Shown one piece after another: positions 56,339-64,000 of a stretch of DNA of 64,000 nucleotides (the first letter of the stretch is position 1; each line of letters starts with the position of its first letter). The stretch comes from Psychrobacter sanguinis (GTDB lineage Bacteria; Pseudomonadota; Gammaproteobacteria; Pseudomonadales; Moraxellaceae), in NCBI RefSeq assembly GCF_020736705.1, contig NZ_CP085990.1:1240001-1304000 (forward strand), in the 5' to 3' direction. Below the pieces are notes generated by a model. That model did no database searches, was not told the origin of the DNA, and saw only the letters and a program-made list of their open reading frames with translations. Made by a program: the position numbers and the translations under genes.

Positions 56339-56561
56339 ATTAAAAGGTCAGGGCAATCGCACTATAGAAAATAGCCGCTTTAAATTAGGTTATCTAAATA
56401 AAATGTGTTAAATAGTTAGAAACTATAACTAAAATATTTTTATGTATCTCGTATTTTTATTATTTGCGACCGAAAATTGGTGATAACATCTGTAAAAGGT
56501 CAATAATTAATTAAAATGTAGCTAAAATCAATTTGTAGTGCGATTGCCCTGATTAAAAGGT
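56339..56561. repeat. MITE-like element copy 2 (203 bp, inverted) with 10-bp target duplication
   Basis: The element proper is 56349-56551, the reverse complement of copy 1 with about two base differences. It has the same 16-bp terminal inverted repeats and is flanked by ATTAAAAGGT (56339-56348 and 56552-56561). It lies between IS-B copy 2 and a broken IS630. Confidence 0.93.
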
Positions 56562-56568
56562 AGGCTAA

Positions 56569-57457
56569 TATAGTCAAAGAACGAATAAAGTGGTACACTA
56601 AAACTTATGGCATATTCAAAAGACTACCGACAAATGATTCTTAGCAAACTTGACGAAGGCTACAGCTTTCGAGAGTTAGCCGAAGAGTATCAAATTAGCC
56701 CAACCAATATACAAAACTGGAAGAAACGGCTTGAGCGCAAACAATGCAAACGAATCCCTAGTAAGATAGACAACGATGCCCTTATAGCAGATGTCAAAGC
56801 CTATCCTGATGACTATCATTATGAACGAGCAAGGCGATTTAACTGTAGCGACAGAGGCATAGGAAAAGCTCTCAAGCGTCTCGGCATTACTCAAAAAAAA
56901 GACACTAAATCACCCTAAAGCAGATGACGATCTAAGGCGTCTATTTCTTGAACAACTGTCTGAGTTTGAAGAAAGCGATAGAGCTATTATTTATTTAGAC
57001 GAAAGTGGTTTTAAGTCTCATGAGAACCGACCACACGGCTATTCCTATAAAGGCAAACCGTGCTTTGGCAGTTATAACTGGCAACTAAAGAATCAAACCA
57101 ATGCTATCGGTGCTATTCACAATAATCAACTATTCGCCATTGGCCTTTATGATTGTAATGTCAATGCCGACGTCTTCTATAGCTGGGTGACACAATTGCT
57201 ACTGCCAAACCTACCTAAGAACAGCGTTGTTGTTATGGACAACGCCACCTTCCATAAAAGACTTGATATTCAAGAGCTTATTAATGATGCAGGACACTGT
57301 ATTTTATGGCTACCCCTTATAGCCCAGATTTAAATCCCATCGAAAAAGCCTGGGCTTGGATCAAGCGTAAACGTAAAGACTGGCGTCTGCAGTGTATCGA
57401 TACTTTGTTCTTTTATTTTCTTTGGCTTTGTGACAGTTTATAAGTTCTTTAACTATA
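56569..57457 (+). mobile_element. IS630-family element, complete ends, broken transposase
   Basis: Imperfect terminal repeats are visible: TAGTcAAAGAAC at the left (from 56571) and the complement of TAGTtAAAGAAC at the right (to 57455), flanked by TA, the IS630 target duplication. The size is about 885 bp. The transposase frame is interrupted twice. Confidence 0.82.
56607..57443 (+). pseudogene. IS630 transposase with two frameshifts
   Basis: The first frame (56607-56918) has the helix-turn-helix region SFRELAEEYQISPTNIQNWK and stops after ITQKKDTKSP. A shift at the run of eight A near 56893-56900 continues with TLNHPKADDDLRRLFLEQL and the DDE domain (YLDESGFKSHENRP, VVVMDNATFHK). A second shift at CCCC near 57322 is needed to reach YSPDLNPIEKAWAWIK with the catalytic Glu, ending at LWLCDSL. 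The first could be a programmed site; the second is most simply a one-base deletion. Confidence 0.85.
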
Positions 57458-57746
57458 GGTATAGGATAGTCACAGGCAAGGTAAAATGTCGCAGGGTTAA
57501 CCTTGCTAAGTCTACTAGAGTAGTACTTGCTTTCAGCTGTATTGCAACTCATTTACTTACTTATGACTATATCACTTGAGTTAATGAGTTAACTTGGTTT
57601 ATATTTGAAGGGTCAGAATTTTAGAATTAATAAATTTACTAATAGCTTCAATAACTTAGCGGTTGTTACCCAGTCGTCTAAGGCACTAAATGAGACGATT
57701 TAAAAACGCTAAACCCTCACATTGGCTTGATATTAAGGAGGACGAC
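57456..57746. other. intergenic, no feature seen
   Basis: About 290 AT-rich bases between the IS630 end and the NlpC/P60-like gene. It should contain the promoter of that gene; nothing else is seen. Confidence 0.45.
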
Positions 57747-58490
57747 ATGGATGTGTCCACTTTTAACATGCATAAAAAATCACGTTTCTCGTTTTTTCAA
57801 TATAAAGTACAAACGCTTAAATCTACAGTGGCTAGACGCCTAGTTGAGGTTGCTGTAGCCAGTATGGTGATGTTGTCCAGCTCTCTACTGCATGCTGATG
57901 ATTTAGCCGACCTTATCCGTCAGAAGAGCCAAACTTTTTACCAACCTAGCCCTGCTTATGGCACGAGTTCTAGCTTTGGTTCTGCGCCTAGTTTTGGTAG
58001 CAGTCCAGCTTTTGGTCAGCCGGGTACCGCCAGCTTTTATCAAAGCTATGTTTCAGCGCCGAACATCAGTCCCGAATATATCGACACCTTATATCGTGCT
58101 GAGCAAATAGCCTCAATGCCTAGTCAGCAGGTATTGCGTACCGTACGTCAAATGGCATTAGACAATAAAGAGATTATTAAGGGCTCTTGCTGGGATTATT
58201 TGAATGCGGCATTTAATAGGGCGGGGGTAAGAAAGGAAACTGTATTTAAGGGGGAATATCCAGCCGGACCTTTTATAGATACCAGTCAGATACAGCCGGG
58301 CGATTGGCTGTATTATGTCAATCATAGTTATAACGATATAGAGCACAGCGGTCTGTTTGTGGGTTGGCTCAATCGCGATACCAATGAGGCTTTAATTTTA
58401 AGCTACGCCGGTGAGAGGCGAAATGAACCGGCACGTTATAAAGTCTATGATGTTTCTCATACTTATAATGTGATGCGGCCCAGCTTATAG
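57747..58490 (+). CDS. exported NlpC/P60- or CHAP-like protein
   Basis: A 247-residue protein with a hydrophobic export segment near 32-50 (LVEVAVASMVMLSSSLLHA), a Ser/Phe/Gly-rich stretch of repeats (SSFGSAPSFGSSPAFG), and a C-terminal domain with GSCWDYLNAAFNRAG (C148) and DIEHSGLFVGWL (H200), the Cys-His arrangement of NlpC/P60 or CHAP amidases. It may cut peptidoglycan stems or act on another amide. The start at 57747 is decided by AAGGAGG 6 bases upstream. Exact family and substrate are uncertain. Confidence 0.7.
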   Translation: MDVSTFNMHKKSRFSFFQYKVQTLKSTVARRLVEVAVASMVMLSSSLLHADDLADLIRQKSQTFYQPSPAYGTSSSFGSAPSFGSSPAFGQPGTASFYQSYVSAPNISPEYIDTLYRAEQIASMPSQQVLRTVRQMALDNKEIIKGSCWDYLNAAFNRAGVRKETVFKGEYPAGPFIDTSQIQPGDWLYYVNHSYNDIEHSGLFVGWLNRDTNEALILSYAGERRNEPARYKVYDVSHTYNVMRPSL

Positions 58491-58573
58491 GCAGATAAAC
58501 TGGGAGTAGTGTGTAAGTGAGCAGGTAGATATGGTGGTAGTGGTTTAGTCGTAGTGAAGCTCAGTGAGAAGAC

Positions 58574-59008
58574 CTAGAACGGTTTGACGATAACTAATAC
58601 CACTACTGCAATTAAAATAAACACCGGCGCTTCATTGAACCAACGCCAGAATACATGGCTTTTATATTGCGGGTTTTCGATAAGTTTATTACGATAGACC
58701 CCACATAGGCCATGATAAGCGGATAATAAAACCACCAGTAATAGCTTAACGTGTAGCCAGCCCTCATTTTTATAAACTTCCCAGCCCAGTACCAACATCC
58801 ATAGACCGAAAAGCCAAGTGGCAATCATCGCTGGGGTCATGATGCCCCGAAACAACTTACGTTCCATGATGACAAAGCGGTCTTGACTCACTTTATCCTC
58901 ACTCATGGTGTGGTAAACGAATAGTCGGGGTAAATAGAAAATGGCGGCAAACCAGCACACCATGGAGATAACATGTGCTGCTTTTATCCAATTGAAATAA
59001 TCTGCCAT
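58574..59008 (-). CDS. hemJ: protoporphyrinogen IX oxidase HemJ
   Basis: HemJ carries out the next-to-last step of haem synthesis in bacteria that lack HemG/HemY. The 144-residue protein has four membrane segments and the family pattern NWIKAAHVISMVCWFAAIFYLPRLFVYH with conserved His and Arg, RGIMTPAMIATWLFGLWML, WLHVKLLLVVLLSAYHG and FNEAPVFILIAVV. I chose ATG at 59008; an upstream GTG would add five residues. Confidence 0.92.
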   Translation of the reverse strand: MADYFNWIKAAHVISMVCWFAAIFYLPRLFVYHTMSEDKVSQDRFVIMERKLFRGIMTPAMIATWLFGLWMLVLGWEVYKNEGWLHVKLLLVVLLSAYHGLCGVYRNKLIENPQYKSHVFWRWFNEAPVFILIAVVVLVIVKPF

Positions 59009-59231
59009 AGTTGCTGCTCTCACTTACGGATTGGTTAATCGTTAAAATATCACACCGAGTATTTATAGCTCTTATATAAAATAACCTATCTTTCTATAAA
59101 ATAATGTGTCTTTTTCGAACTTCCTGAACCTAATAATTGGATCTACTAACTGAACCTACTATTTGTCGCATTTGCGCTTGTTCTCATTGACAGGCTGACT
59201 TCTAGACTTATTATTACTTATCATTTATCGT

Positions 59232-60395
59232 TTATGACACATAGCTTTTTTGGCCACTCAACGCATCTATCACTGCTAAGGCAGGCTTAGGCGGCATTGC
59301 TTTCAATCCCAACATTTTCATTAATCGATCATCATTGGACTGGCTAGCATTACCAGTGGTTAGTAGTTTATCACCATAGAAGAAAGAGTTGGCCCCTGCC
59401 ATAAACGCCAATGCCTGCTCTGAATCAGATAAGCTTTCTCGACCGGCTGAAAGACGAACATAGCTTTTGGGGCAGCAAATACGAGTGACGGCTATGGTTC
59501 TTATCCATTCTAGTACCGGAAGTTGACCCTCACTCAATACCTTGTCACCCAAAGGGGTGCCTTTAATCGGTACGAGAAGGTTTACTGGTATAGATTCTGG
59601 CGGCACAGGCATACTTGCCAACTCATACACCCAATCAATACGGTCTTCGCGGCTCTCACCCATGCCCACAATGCTACCACTACAAACATTGATACCTGAG
59701 CGACGCACATGGTCAATGGTGGCCAAGCGTTCATCGTAGCTGCGGGTACTGACCACTTGATCGTAATAGCGGCGCGACGTGTCTAAATTGTGGTTGTAAT
59801 AATCGAGTCCGGCCTCTGCCAACTGTTCTGATTGCTCTGCAGTTAACATACCTAAAGTCATACAAGTCTCAAGCCCTAATGCTTTTACCTCTTTAATCAG
59901 GTTAGCAATATAAGGCATGTCTTTGGCAGTGGGATGTTTCCAAGCGGCACCCATACAAAAGCGAGAAGAACCTGAAGCTTTGGCTGCTTTGGCCGCGGCC
60001 AGTACTTTATTAACTTCTAGTAGTTTTTCTGCTTGTAGTCCAGTCTTATCACGGTGATGACCCGATTGTGAGCAATAGCCACAGTCCTCAGGACAGTTGC
60101 CGGTCTTAATAGACAACAATGTACTTATTTGAACCTCATTGGCAGGAAAGTGTTGACGGTGGACGGCCTGAGCTTGTAGTAATAGGTCCATAAAAGGCAA
60201 TTCAAACAATGATGCCACCTTCTCACGACTGATTTCATGAGGGATATCAGTGCTGAATGTAGAGGAGGTATCGTGTTCTGCGTCTGATTGAATCAGGTTA
60301 TCCTGCGCCATAAATCGAGTAGACGACGTCATTTTTTTGTTATTGTCTAAGCAAGCGCTGGTACCAGGCTCCATAAGTTTCACCAAGGTGCTCAT
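59232..60395 (-). CDS. bioB: biotin synthase
   Basis: BioB inserts sulfur into dethiobiotin using radical SAM chemistry. The 387-residue protein has the 4Fe-4S motif CPEDCGYC (C101, C105, C108), [27 protein letters not shown], and [46 protein letters not shown] ends the barrel. The N-terminus is about 55 residues longer than in E. coli, and its ATG has AAAGGATTG upstream, which supports this long start. Other bio genes are not nearby. Confidence 0.95.
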   Translation of the reverse strand: MSTLVKLMEPGTSACLDNNKKMTSSTRFMAQDNLIQSDAEHDTSSTFSTDIPHEISREKVASLFELPFMDLLLQAQAVHRQHFPANEVQISTLLSIKTGNCPEDCGYCSQSGHHRDKTGLQAEKLLEVNKVLAAAKAAKASGSSRFCMGAAWKHPTAKDMPYIANLIKEVKALGLETCMTLGMLTAEQSEQLAEAGLDYYNHNLDTSRRYYDQVVSTRSYDERLATIDHVRRSGINVCSGSIVGMGESREDRIDWVYELASMPVPPESIPVNLLVPIKGTPLGDKVLSEGQLPVLEWIRTIAVTRICCPKSYVRLSAGRESLSDSEQALAFMAGANSFFYGDKLLTTGNASQSNDDRLMKMLGLKAMPPKPALAVIDALSGQKSYVS

Positions 60396-60510
60396 ACAAC
60401 AATCCTTTGTAAGTTAGCATTTATAGAGTAGAAATCGCCCCACTAAGAGACGTATCTTATTAACAGTAACCTAATTGTATCATCTAATTGCTCCTAAATA
60501 GAGCAACAAA

Positions 60511-60543
60511 AATGCCTAAGTAGCATTAAGCCACTTAGGCATT
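60511..60543 (-). terminator. terminator of the SCP2-like gene
   Basis: AATGCCTAAGT and ACTTAGGCATT form a perfect 11-bp stem with TTTTTG after it on the minus strand, about 60 bases past the gene stop. Confidence 0.85.
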
Positions 60544-60603
60544 AATATCAATCAAATCAATTGACTGTAAAATTTAGCTAGCAATTAATGCCAAGATCAA
60601 ACT

Positions 60604-61131
60604 TTATTTAGACAGTTTTTGTTTGGCCATACTGAAGACTTGTGAAGCTAAGCCCTGTGCTTTCTCGGCTAGAGGACGTGCTTTCTCAGCCAATGGACGT
60701 GCTTTTTCTAGTAGAGGCTTAAGCTCTTCAGGCACAGCAGGAACAATATGTTTGGCCAATTGGTTAAACCACATTAGTAAGCTGTAATCGCCTTCCATTT
60801 TTAGGTTTTTGTCTTGAATGGCTGTCATAAATGCTGCAACGTCACCGCCTGTCAGCAGCTTAACACCAGTCATTGAGTCTTTAAAATCGATGCGTAAGCT
60901 AGGCTCATCAGCCTTACCGCTATGTTGTTTGAAGCTACCGTTGTCAAAAACATAATAACGGGCAATATCATCCGCTTCACTGCCAAGCTCGATGGTCACT
61001 TGACGGTCTTGCAAGATTTGCTGAATGTTTGGGTCATCACTTTTAGCCAACATAGAAAGACGATAGCCCACTGCGGCTAATAGAACATCTAAAGGGTTAG
61101 ATTTAACATTTAATGCAGGTAAAGAAAACAT
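60604..61131 (-). CDS. SCP2 sterol-binding-domain-like protein
   Basis: A 175-residue soluble protein similar to SCP2-type domains: YVFDNGSFKQHSGKADEPSLRIDFKDSMTGVKLLTGGDVAAFMTAIQ, then KMEGDYSLLMWFNQL. It ends with repeats of ARPLAEKARPLAEKAQGLA, a helical tail. Such proteins bind lipids or acyl chains; in ubiquinone synthesis UbiJ and UbiT have related domains, but this is neither in an obvious ubi context nor recognisably one of them. The start at 61131 is ATG; a TTG four codons earlier is less likely. Confidence 0.75.
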   Translation of the reverse strand: MFSLPALNVKSNPLDVLLAAVGYRLSMLAKSDDPNIQQILQDRQVTIELGSEADDIARYYVFDNGSFKQHSGKADEPSLRIDFKDSMTGVKLLTGGDVAAFMTAIQDKNLKMEGDYSLLMWFNQLAKHIVPAVPEELKPLLEKARPLAEKARPLAEKAQGLASQVFSMAKQKLSK

Positions 61132-61143
61132 AATTGAGTCCAA

Positions 61144-61506
61144 AAAATAAGAATGAAACGGTCATAAGCTTAAAATTGTCTACCTGACTAGGCAGGCTGA
61201 TTGGCCAAACAAACCGATTGACTAAACAAGCACGCTAGCTAAGCAAGAGATTTAAAGCCACACTACAATAATAACGCTATTGTAAGCCATGTTGAGGCTA
61301 ATTTATATTGCCAGTTGTAAGCCTTTTGCAAGTCTAAGTAAATAGCCTATCTGCTTAATGCCATTATTAAATGAAATTTAAGTTTGAAATTATGTGAACG
61401 ATTCTCAGTATTAAATTTTTGTTTGCAATCTGCAATAAAATAGCGCCTCATTTATAAATGAGGCGCTATTGAAAAACAGTTTATTTGGATAATTATTTTG
61501 GCTGTT
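61144..61506. other. intergenic, includes terminator
   Basis: About 360 bases with the promoter of the SCP2-like gene and the terminator of the upstream membrane gene. No small gene is seen. Confidence 0.5.
61439..61470 (-). terminator. terminator of the small membrane-protein gene
   Basis: A perfect 32-bp palindrome (AATAGCGCCTCATTTA and complement) is followed on the minus strand by TTTTATT. Confidence 0.88.
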
Positions 61507-61959
61507 TTAGTTGCGAAAGCGTGGCTTGTAATTATTATAAATAGGGGTATGTTCGATATACTTTTCATGAGGTATACGACCTTTAGCCTTGGCCGCTACT
61601 GATCTTGAAATAGCACGGCGACCTAAAGATTCAACCCCTGTTTTTTGAGTATCTAAGGTTTCAACAAATTGCTTATAACGATAGCTTAGATAAGAGCCAA
61701 CCACAGCTAAGCTTAATAGTATTGCCGTCAGATAGCCATAACCGCTGCTCATTGAGGTCGCATTAACTACGATAGACTGCATACCTTCTATGATTACCCA
61801 ATAGCCCATGCCGCCCAGTAAATAACCTAATAGGTAGCGACGACCCGATAAAAAGGTGGCTACTATGCCTACAGACAGAAGCATATAACCTAAAGTAGAC
61901 CAAGATAAAGTACCCGATAGCCCAGGCGTGCTGGTAGCCATAATGGTGAAAGTTGCCAT
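61507..61959 (-). CDS. hypothetical membrane protein
   Basis: A 150-residue protein I cannot assign. Four hydrophobic segments cover about residues 15-35, 40-62, 70-85 and 88-105 (for example LGYMLLSVGIVATFLSG and LTAILLSLAVVGSYLSYRYKQF), followed by a basic cytoplasmic tail (RRAISRSVAAKAKGRIPHEKY). The start at 61959 has an AGG at the right distance; an ATG five codons earlier is also possible. Its own terminator follows. Confidence 0.65.
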   Translation of the reverse strand: MATFTIMATSTPGLSGTLSWSTLGYMLLSVGIVATFLSGRRYLLGYLLGGMGYWVIIEGMQSIVVNATSMSSGYGYLTAILLSLAVVGSYLSYRYKQFVETLDTQKTGVESLGRRAISRSVAAKAKGRIPHEKYIEHTPIYNNYKPRFRN

Positions 61960-61974
61960 TTTGTTTTGCCTCAT

Positions 61975-62494
61975 GAACGGTCAACAGATACAACACAATA
62001 TCTGTGTGTAGGAAGTCGATTGTTTCGATTGGTTGATAGTTATTATGCCGATGTTTTATTAAAATACAAAGAATATCTAGAGAACTTACGACAATGATTG
62101 TCGTATTGTTTTGTCAGAAATTTGACACAGGCGTCGAGGCTAGACGCTGCGTAATGCCAAATAAAAAAGATAAAAAAAAGAAAAATTAAATTTTGTAACC
62201 AGTGGGCTGTGAGTCTTATTTTGACCTCCTTTCTTTGAAAATTTGTCTTCGAAACGATAATTTTGCAAATAGCAAATAAAAAAGCCAAACTCTATCGCTA
62301 CTGTCAGTAGCAGTAGAGTCTGGCTCTGGTTTAAACAATTAAATAAGGTCAAAAGGTTAACTTGCTGTTGCTTCTAAACTTACCGCGCTTGAACCACAAG
62401 CACTAAGTAATAGGCTTGATCAATAGACTTGAGTCATAGGCATGGCAGCATAGGAAATAAGTTTATAGGCTTTAATAAACTCTAAATACAAGTC
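61975..62494. other. intergenic between the small membrane gene and serB
   Basis: About 520 bases with the serB terminator (62283-62325) and, on the minus strand below it, a strong Shine-Dalgarno sequence (AGGAGG at 62225-62230) with only an ATA at the expected start position. A small reading frame with one membrane segment follows it, ending at 62043. This is not listed as a gene because the start is not canonical. Confidence 0.45.
62283..62325 (-). terminator. serB terminator
   Basis: A long imperfect palindrome (AGCCAGACTCTACTGCTACTG and its near complement, shown here without the loop) is followed on the minus strand by TTTTTT. It lies about 170 bases past the serB stop. Confidence 0.82.
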
Positions 62495-63799
62495 TTATAA
62501 TAGGTCTTGAGCAGCATAGCCTAAGACATATAATACGCCTTCTAGACCAGTAGCATTAATAGCCGCATCAGCACGCGCACGAACAATCGGCTTAGCATGA
62601 TAAGCCACGCCTAAATCAGCAATGGCCATCATCGGTAAATCATTGGCACCATCACCGACACAAATAACTTGAGCCGTAGTAATGTTCATACGTTCGGCAA
62701 CTTGCTGTACCAGAGCCGCTTTACGCTCGCCATTCACGATAGGCAGACTGACATTACCGGTAACCACGCCGTTTTTGATATCTAACTCATTGGCATGTAC
62801 TTCATCGATGCCCAACTCTTTGGCAATACGCTCCGCAAAGTAGGTGAAGCCGCCCGACACCAATACTGTGTGATAGCCTAATGACTTTAAGGTGGCAATC
62901 ACAGTACGTGCCCCCGCTGACAAGGTTAGCTGCTGTTGAATTTGGTCCAAAGCTTCTTTAGAAACACCTTCTAATAAGGCCACGCGCTCACTAAAAGAGG
63001 TATCAAAGTCAATTTCACCGCGCATTGCAGATTCGGTAATCTCACTCACTTGATCACCAATATTGGCCTGTTTCGCTAGCTCTACAATTACTTCTTGCTC
63101 AATCAACGTAGAGTCCATGTCAAATACTGCCACACGGTGAGGGCGTAGCATCTTCGCTAACGACACAATATGGCAGTCAATCGCTGCGTCACCGCCTAAT
63201 TTATCAGTAATAGGTAGGGTTTCGATAAATTGGCGTAGGTGAGAGGTAATGCCGTCATCTAGTAGGCGAGCGGCAGCTGCTTTTTTACCAGGCTGCATAG
63301 TAGCGGTGTCTGTGGGCATCAAGATATAACGATAGGTAAGCACAGGGGTTAAACGGTCGCTTCCGGTACGGTCTTGTAGGGTATCTGTACTACGCACCAC
63401 TTTAATAATTTGCCACAACGGATTTTGGGTAGCCCACTCTGCGATATGAGCTTCGAACGCCGCCTTTTTGTCTTCACCAGATTCTACAGGTAATAAAGCC
63501 TGCTTTTGAACCACTACTGAAAGTGCAAAGACAGGTAAAGTTTCTAACTGCTCAATCAAACTCAAGGATATTTTGCCACTTTCATGTGCGCCTGCTTCAA
63601 AGTCTATATCGTCAAAACGTAGATGACTTGGCAATAAGTCGTTGGCTTTTTGTAAGGCACTAATCCAAGCTTTCAAATGTGCTGTCATGCCAGAACCAAA
63701 GCTCGCAAAGTTGGCAGTGGCAGTTGATAATGAAATTGAGGTGTCCTGAGAGGCCAAAATTGCATTATTTTGATAGTTAGTTGTAGTATTTTTGGTCAT
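62495..63799 (-). CDS. serB: phosphoserine phosphatase
   Basis: SerB removes the phosphate of phosphoserine in the last step of serine synthesis. The 434-residue protein has an N-terminal ACT-like region (about 40-200) and a HAD phosphatase domain with VAVFDMDSTLIEQEVI (nucleophile D227, D229), LVSGGFTYFAERIA and VCVGDGANDLPMMAIA. It is longer than E. coli SerB (322), as in Moraxellaceae and mycobacteria with extended ACT parts. A membrane-protein gene lies divergently upstream. Confidence 0.93.
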   Translation of the reverse strand: MTKNTTTNYQNNAILASQDTSISLSTATANFASFGSGMTAHLKAWISALQKANDLLPSHLRFDDIDFEAGAHESGKISLSLIEQLETLPVFALSVVVQKQALLPVESGEDKKAAFEAHIAEWATQNPLWQIIKVVRSTDTLQDRTGSDRLTPVLTYRYILMPTDTATMQPGKKAAAARLLDDGITSHLRQFIETLPITDKLGGDAAIDCHIVSLAKMLRPHRVAVFDMDSTLIEQEVIVELAKQANIGDQVSEITESAMRGEIDFDTSFSERVALLEGVSKEALDQIQQQLTLSAGARTVIATLKSLGYHTVLVSGGFTYFAERIAKELGIDEVHANELDIKNGVVTGNVSLPIVNGERKAALVQQVAERMNITTAQVICVGDGANDLPMMAIADLGVAYHAKPIVRARADAAINATGLEGVLYVLGYAAQDLL

Positions 63800-63896
63800 G
63801 GTGAGCTAAGCCCCTTGTAAGCGTAAGCAAGATTAGGAATAATAGAGCGTGCCCGAATGGGACACCCCCTACCTATCAACAAAAGTTTAGCATAAC

Positions 63897-64000
63897 ATGA
63901 CCTATTTAGCGCCACGGCAAGGCTTGTTTGCCATAATTATTCTCATCAGCTTTTTTATTCACACCACGTTGCTGCTAATTAGCACCAATCAACAGCTTGA
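63897..64000 (+). CDS. start of a divergent membrane protein, possibly YtjB/AhpA-like (partial)
   Basis: From an ATG at 63897 the frame stays open to the window end: MTYLAPRQGLFAIIILISFF and on to LLLISTNQQL. It has a hydrophobic helix after a short positive start, as in single-spanning sensor-like proteins. Divergent placement next to serB matches ytjB (smp) of enterobacteria, so it may be that family. Too little is present to be sure. Confidence 0.45.
   Translation, partial: MTYLAPRQGLFAIIILISFFIHTTLLLISTNQQL

Noticed and set aside
57361..57552. Minus-strand reading frame spanning the right end of IS630
   Set aside because: It crosses the mobile-element boundary, so it cannot predate the insertion, and has no ribosome site.
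62140..62352. Minus-strand reading frame across the serB terminator
   Set aside because: It runs through a strong terminator hairpin and low-complexity bases and has no family features.
1..64000. CRISPR array, restriction-modification, toxin-antitoxin or prophage genes
   Set aside because: No regularly spaced repeats and no protein with the corresponding motifs was found. The only nuclease with a guide-like context is TnpB.

Overview
The window looks like a chromosomal segment of a Psychrobacter-like bacterium (Moraxellaceae, Gammaproteobacteria). The evidence is indirect: a fairly AT-rich genome, glyQ-glyS, a free-standing anmK, a divergent serB/ytjB-like pair, epmA, rnr, parC, two tandem fadD genes, and several insertion sequences (IS) with features of Moraxellaceae elements. 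No rRNA, canonical tRNA, CRISPR array or prophage is visible. The genus is inferred from protein appearance, not from a search.

Layout. 1-660: end of an IS630 element running off the window. 0.9-12.4 kb: EEP phosphatase, RNase R, a YdcH-like protein, then a redox/sulfur-flavoured group (ahpF, two tandem DUF442 proteins, a SulP anion transporter with a 20-bp palindrome upstream, trxC), then anmK. 12.5-14.7 kb: two different IS elements inserted into overlapping target sites. 15.0-17.7 kb: tyrS with a solo tnpB element of the IS200/IS605 type at its stop codon, which has separated tyrS from its terminator. 17.8-25.8 kb: GNAT, DUF1653, a frameshifted ltrA, yceI, a Mpo1-like protein, htpX, an NAD salvage pair (nadR-pnuC) and a PspC-domain protein. 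25.9-27.0 kb: second copy of the first IS. 27.0-36.3 kb: a candidate small RNA, glyQS, an AI-2E family transporter with pdxB, a META-like exported protein, epmA and GNAT. 36.5-41.5 kb: NAD(P)-binding protein, purE-purK-yaiI, a metallophosphatase and a tiny DUF1328 membrane protein. 41.9-49.1 kb: DUF421, FUSC, UDG-like, hemerythrin, L,D-transpeptidase, parC. 49.3-57.5 kb: fadD-fadD-rph flanked by two inverted copies of a 203-bp non-coding element with 16-bp terminal repeats and 10-bp target duplications, next to a second copy of the other IS and a broken IS630. 57.7-64.0 kb: NlpC/P60-like protein, hemJ, bioB, an SCP2-like protein, a small membrane protein, serB and the start of a divergent membrane protein.

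Most of the window is ordinary housekeeping and metabolism: translation (tyrS, glyQS, epmA), RNA turnover (rnr, rph), DNA topology (parC), purine, PLP, biotin, serine, haem and NAD biosynthesis or salvage, fatty-acid activation, and envelope functions (anmK, L,D-transpeptidase, htpX). The distinctive material is mobile. Every complete IS copy still has recognisable target duplications, so several pre-insertion sequences can be rebuilt. The best candidates for something undescribed are the 203-bp MITE-like family, the tnpB element with its predicted guide RNA ending at tyrS, and a compact terminator-tailed RNA gene upstream of glyQ. I did not find a clearly new multi-gene defence or metabolic system.
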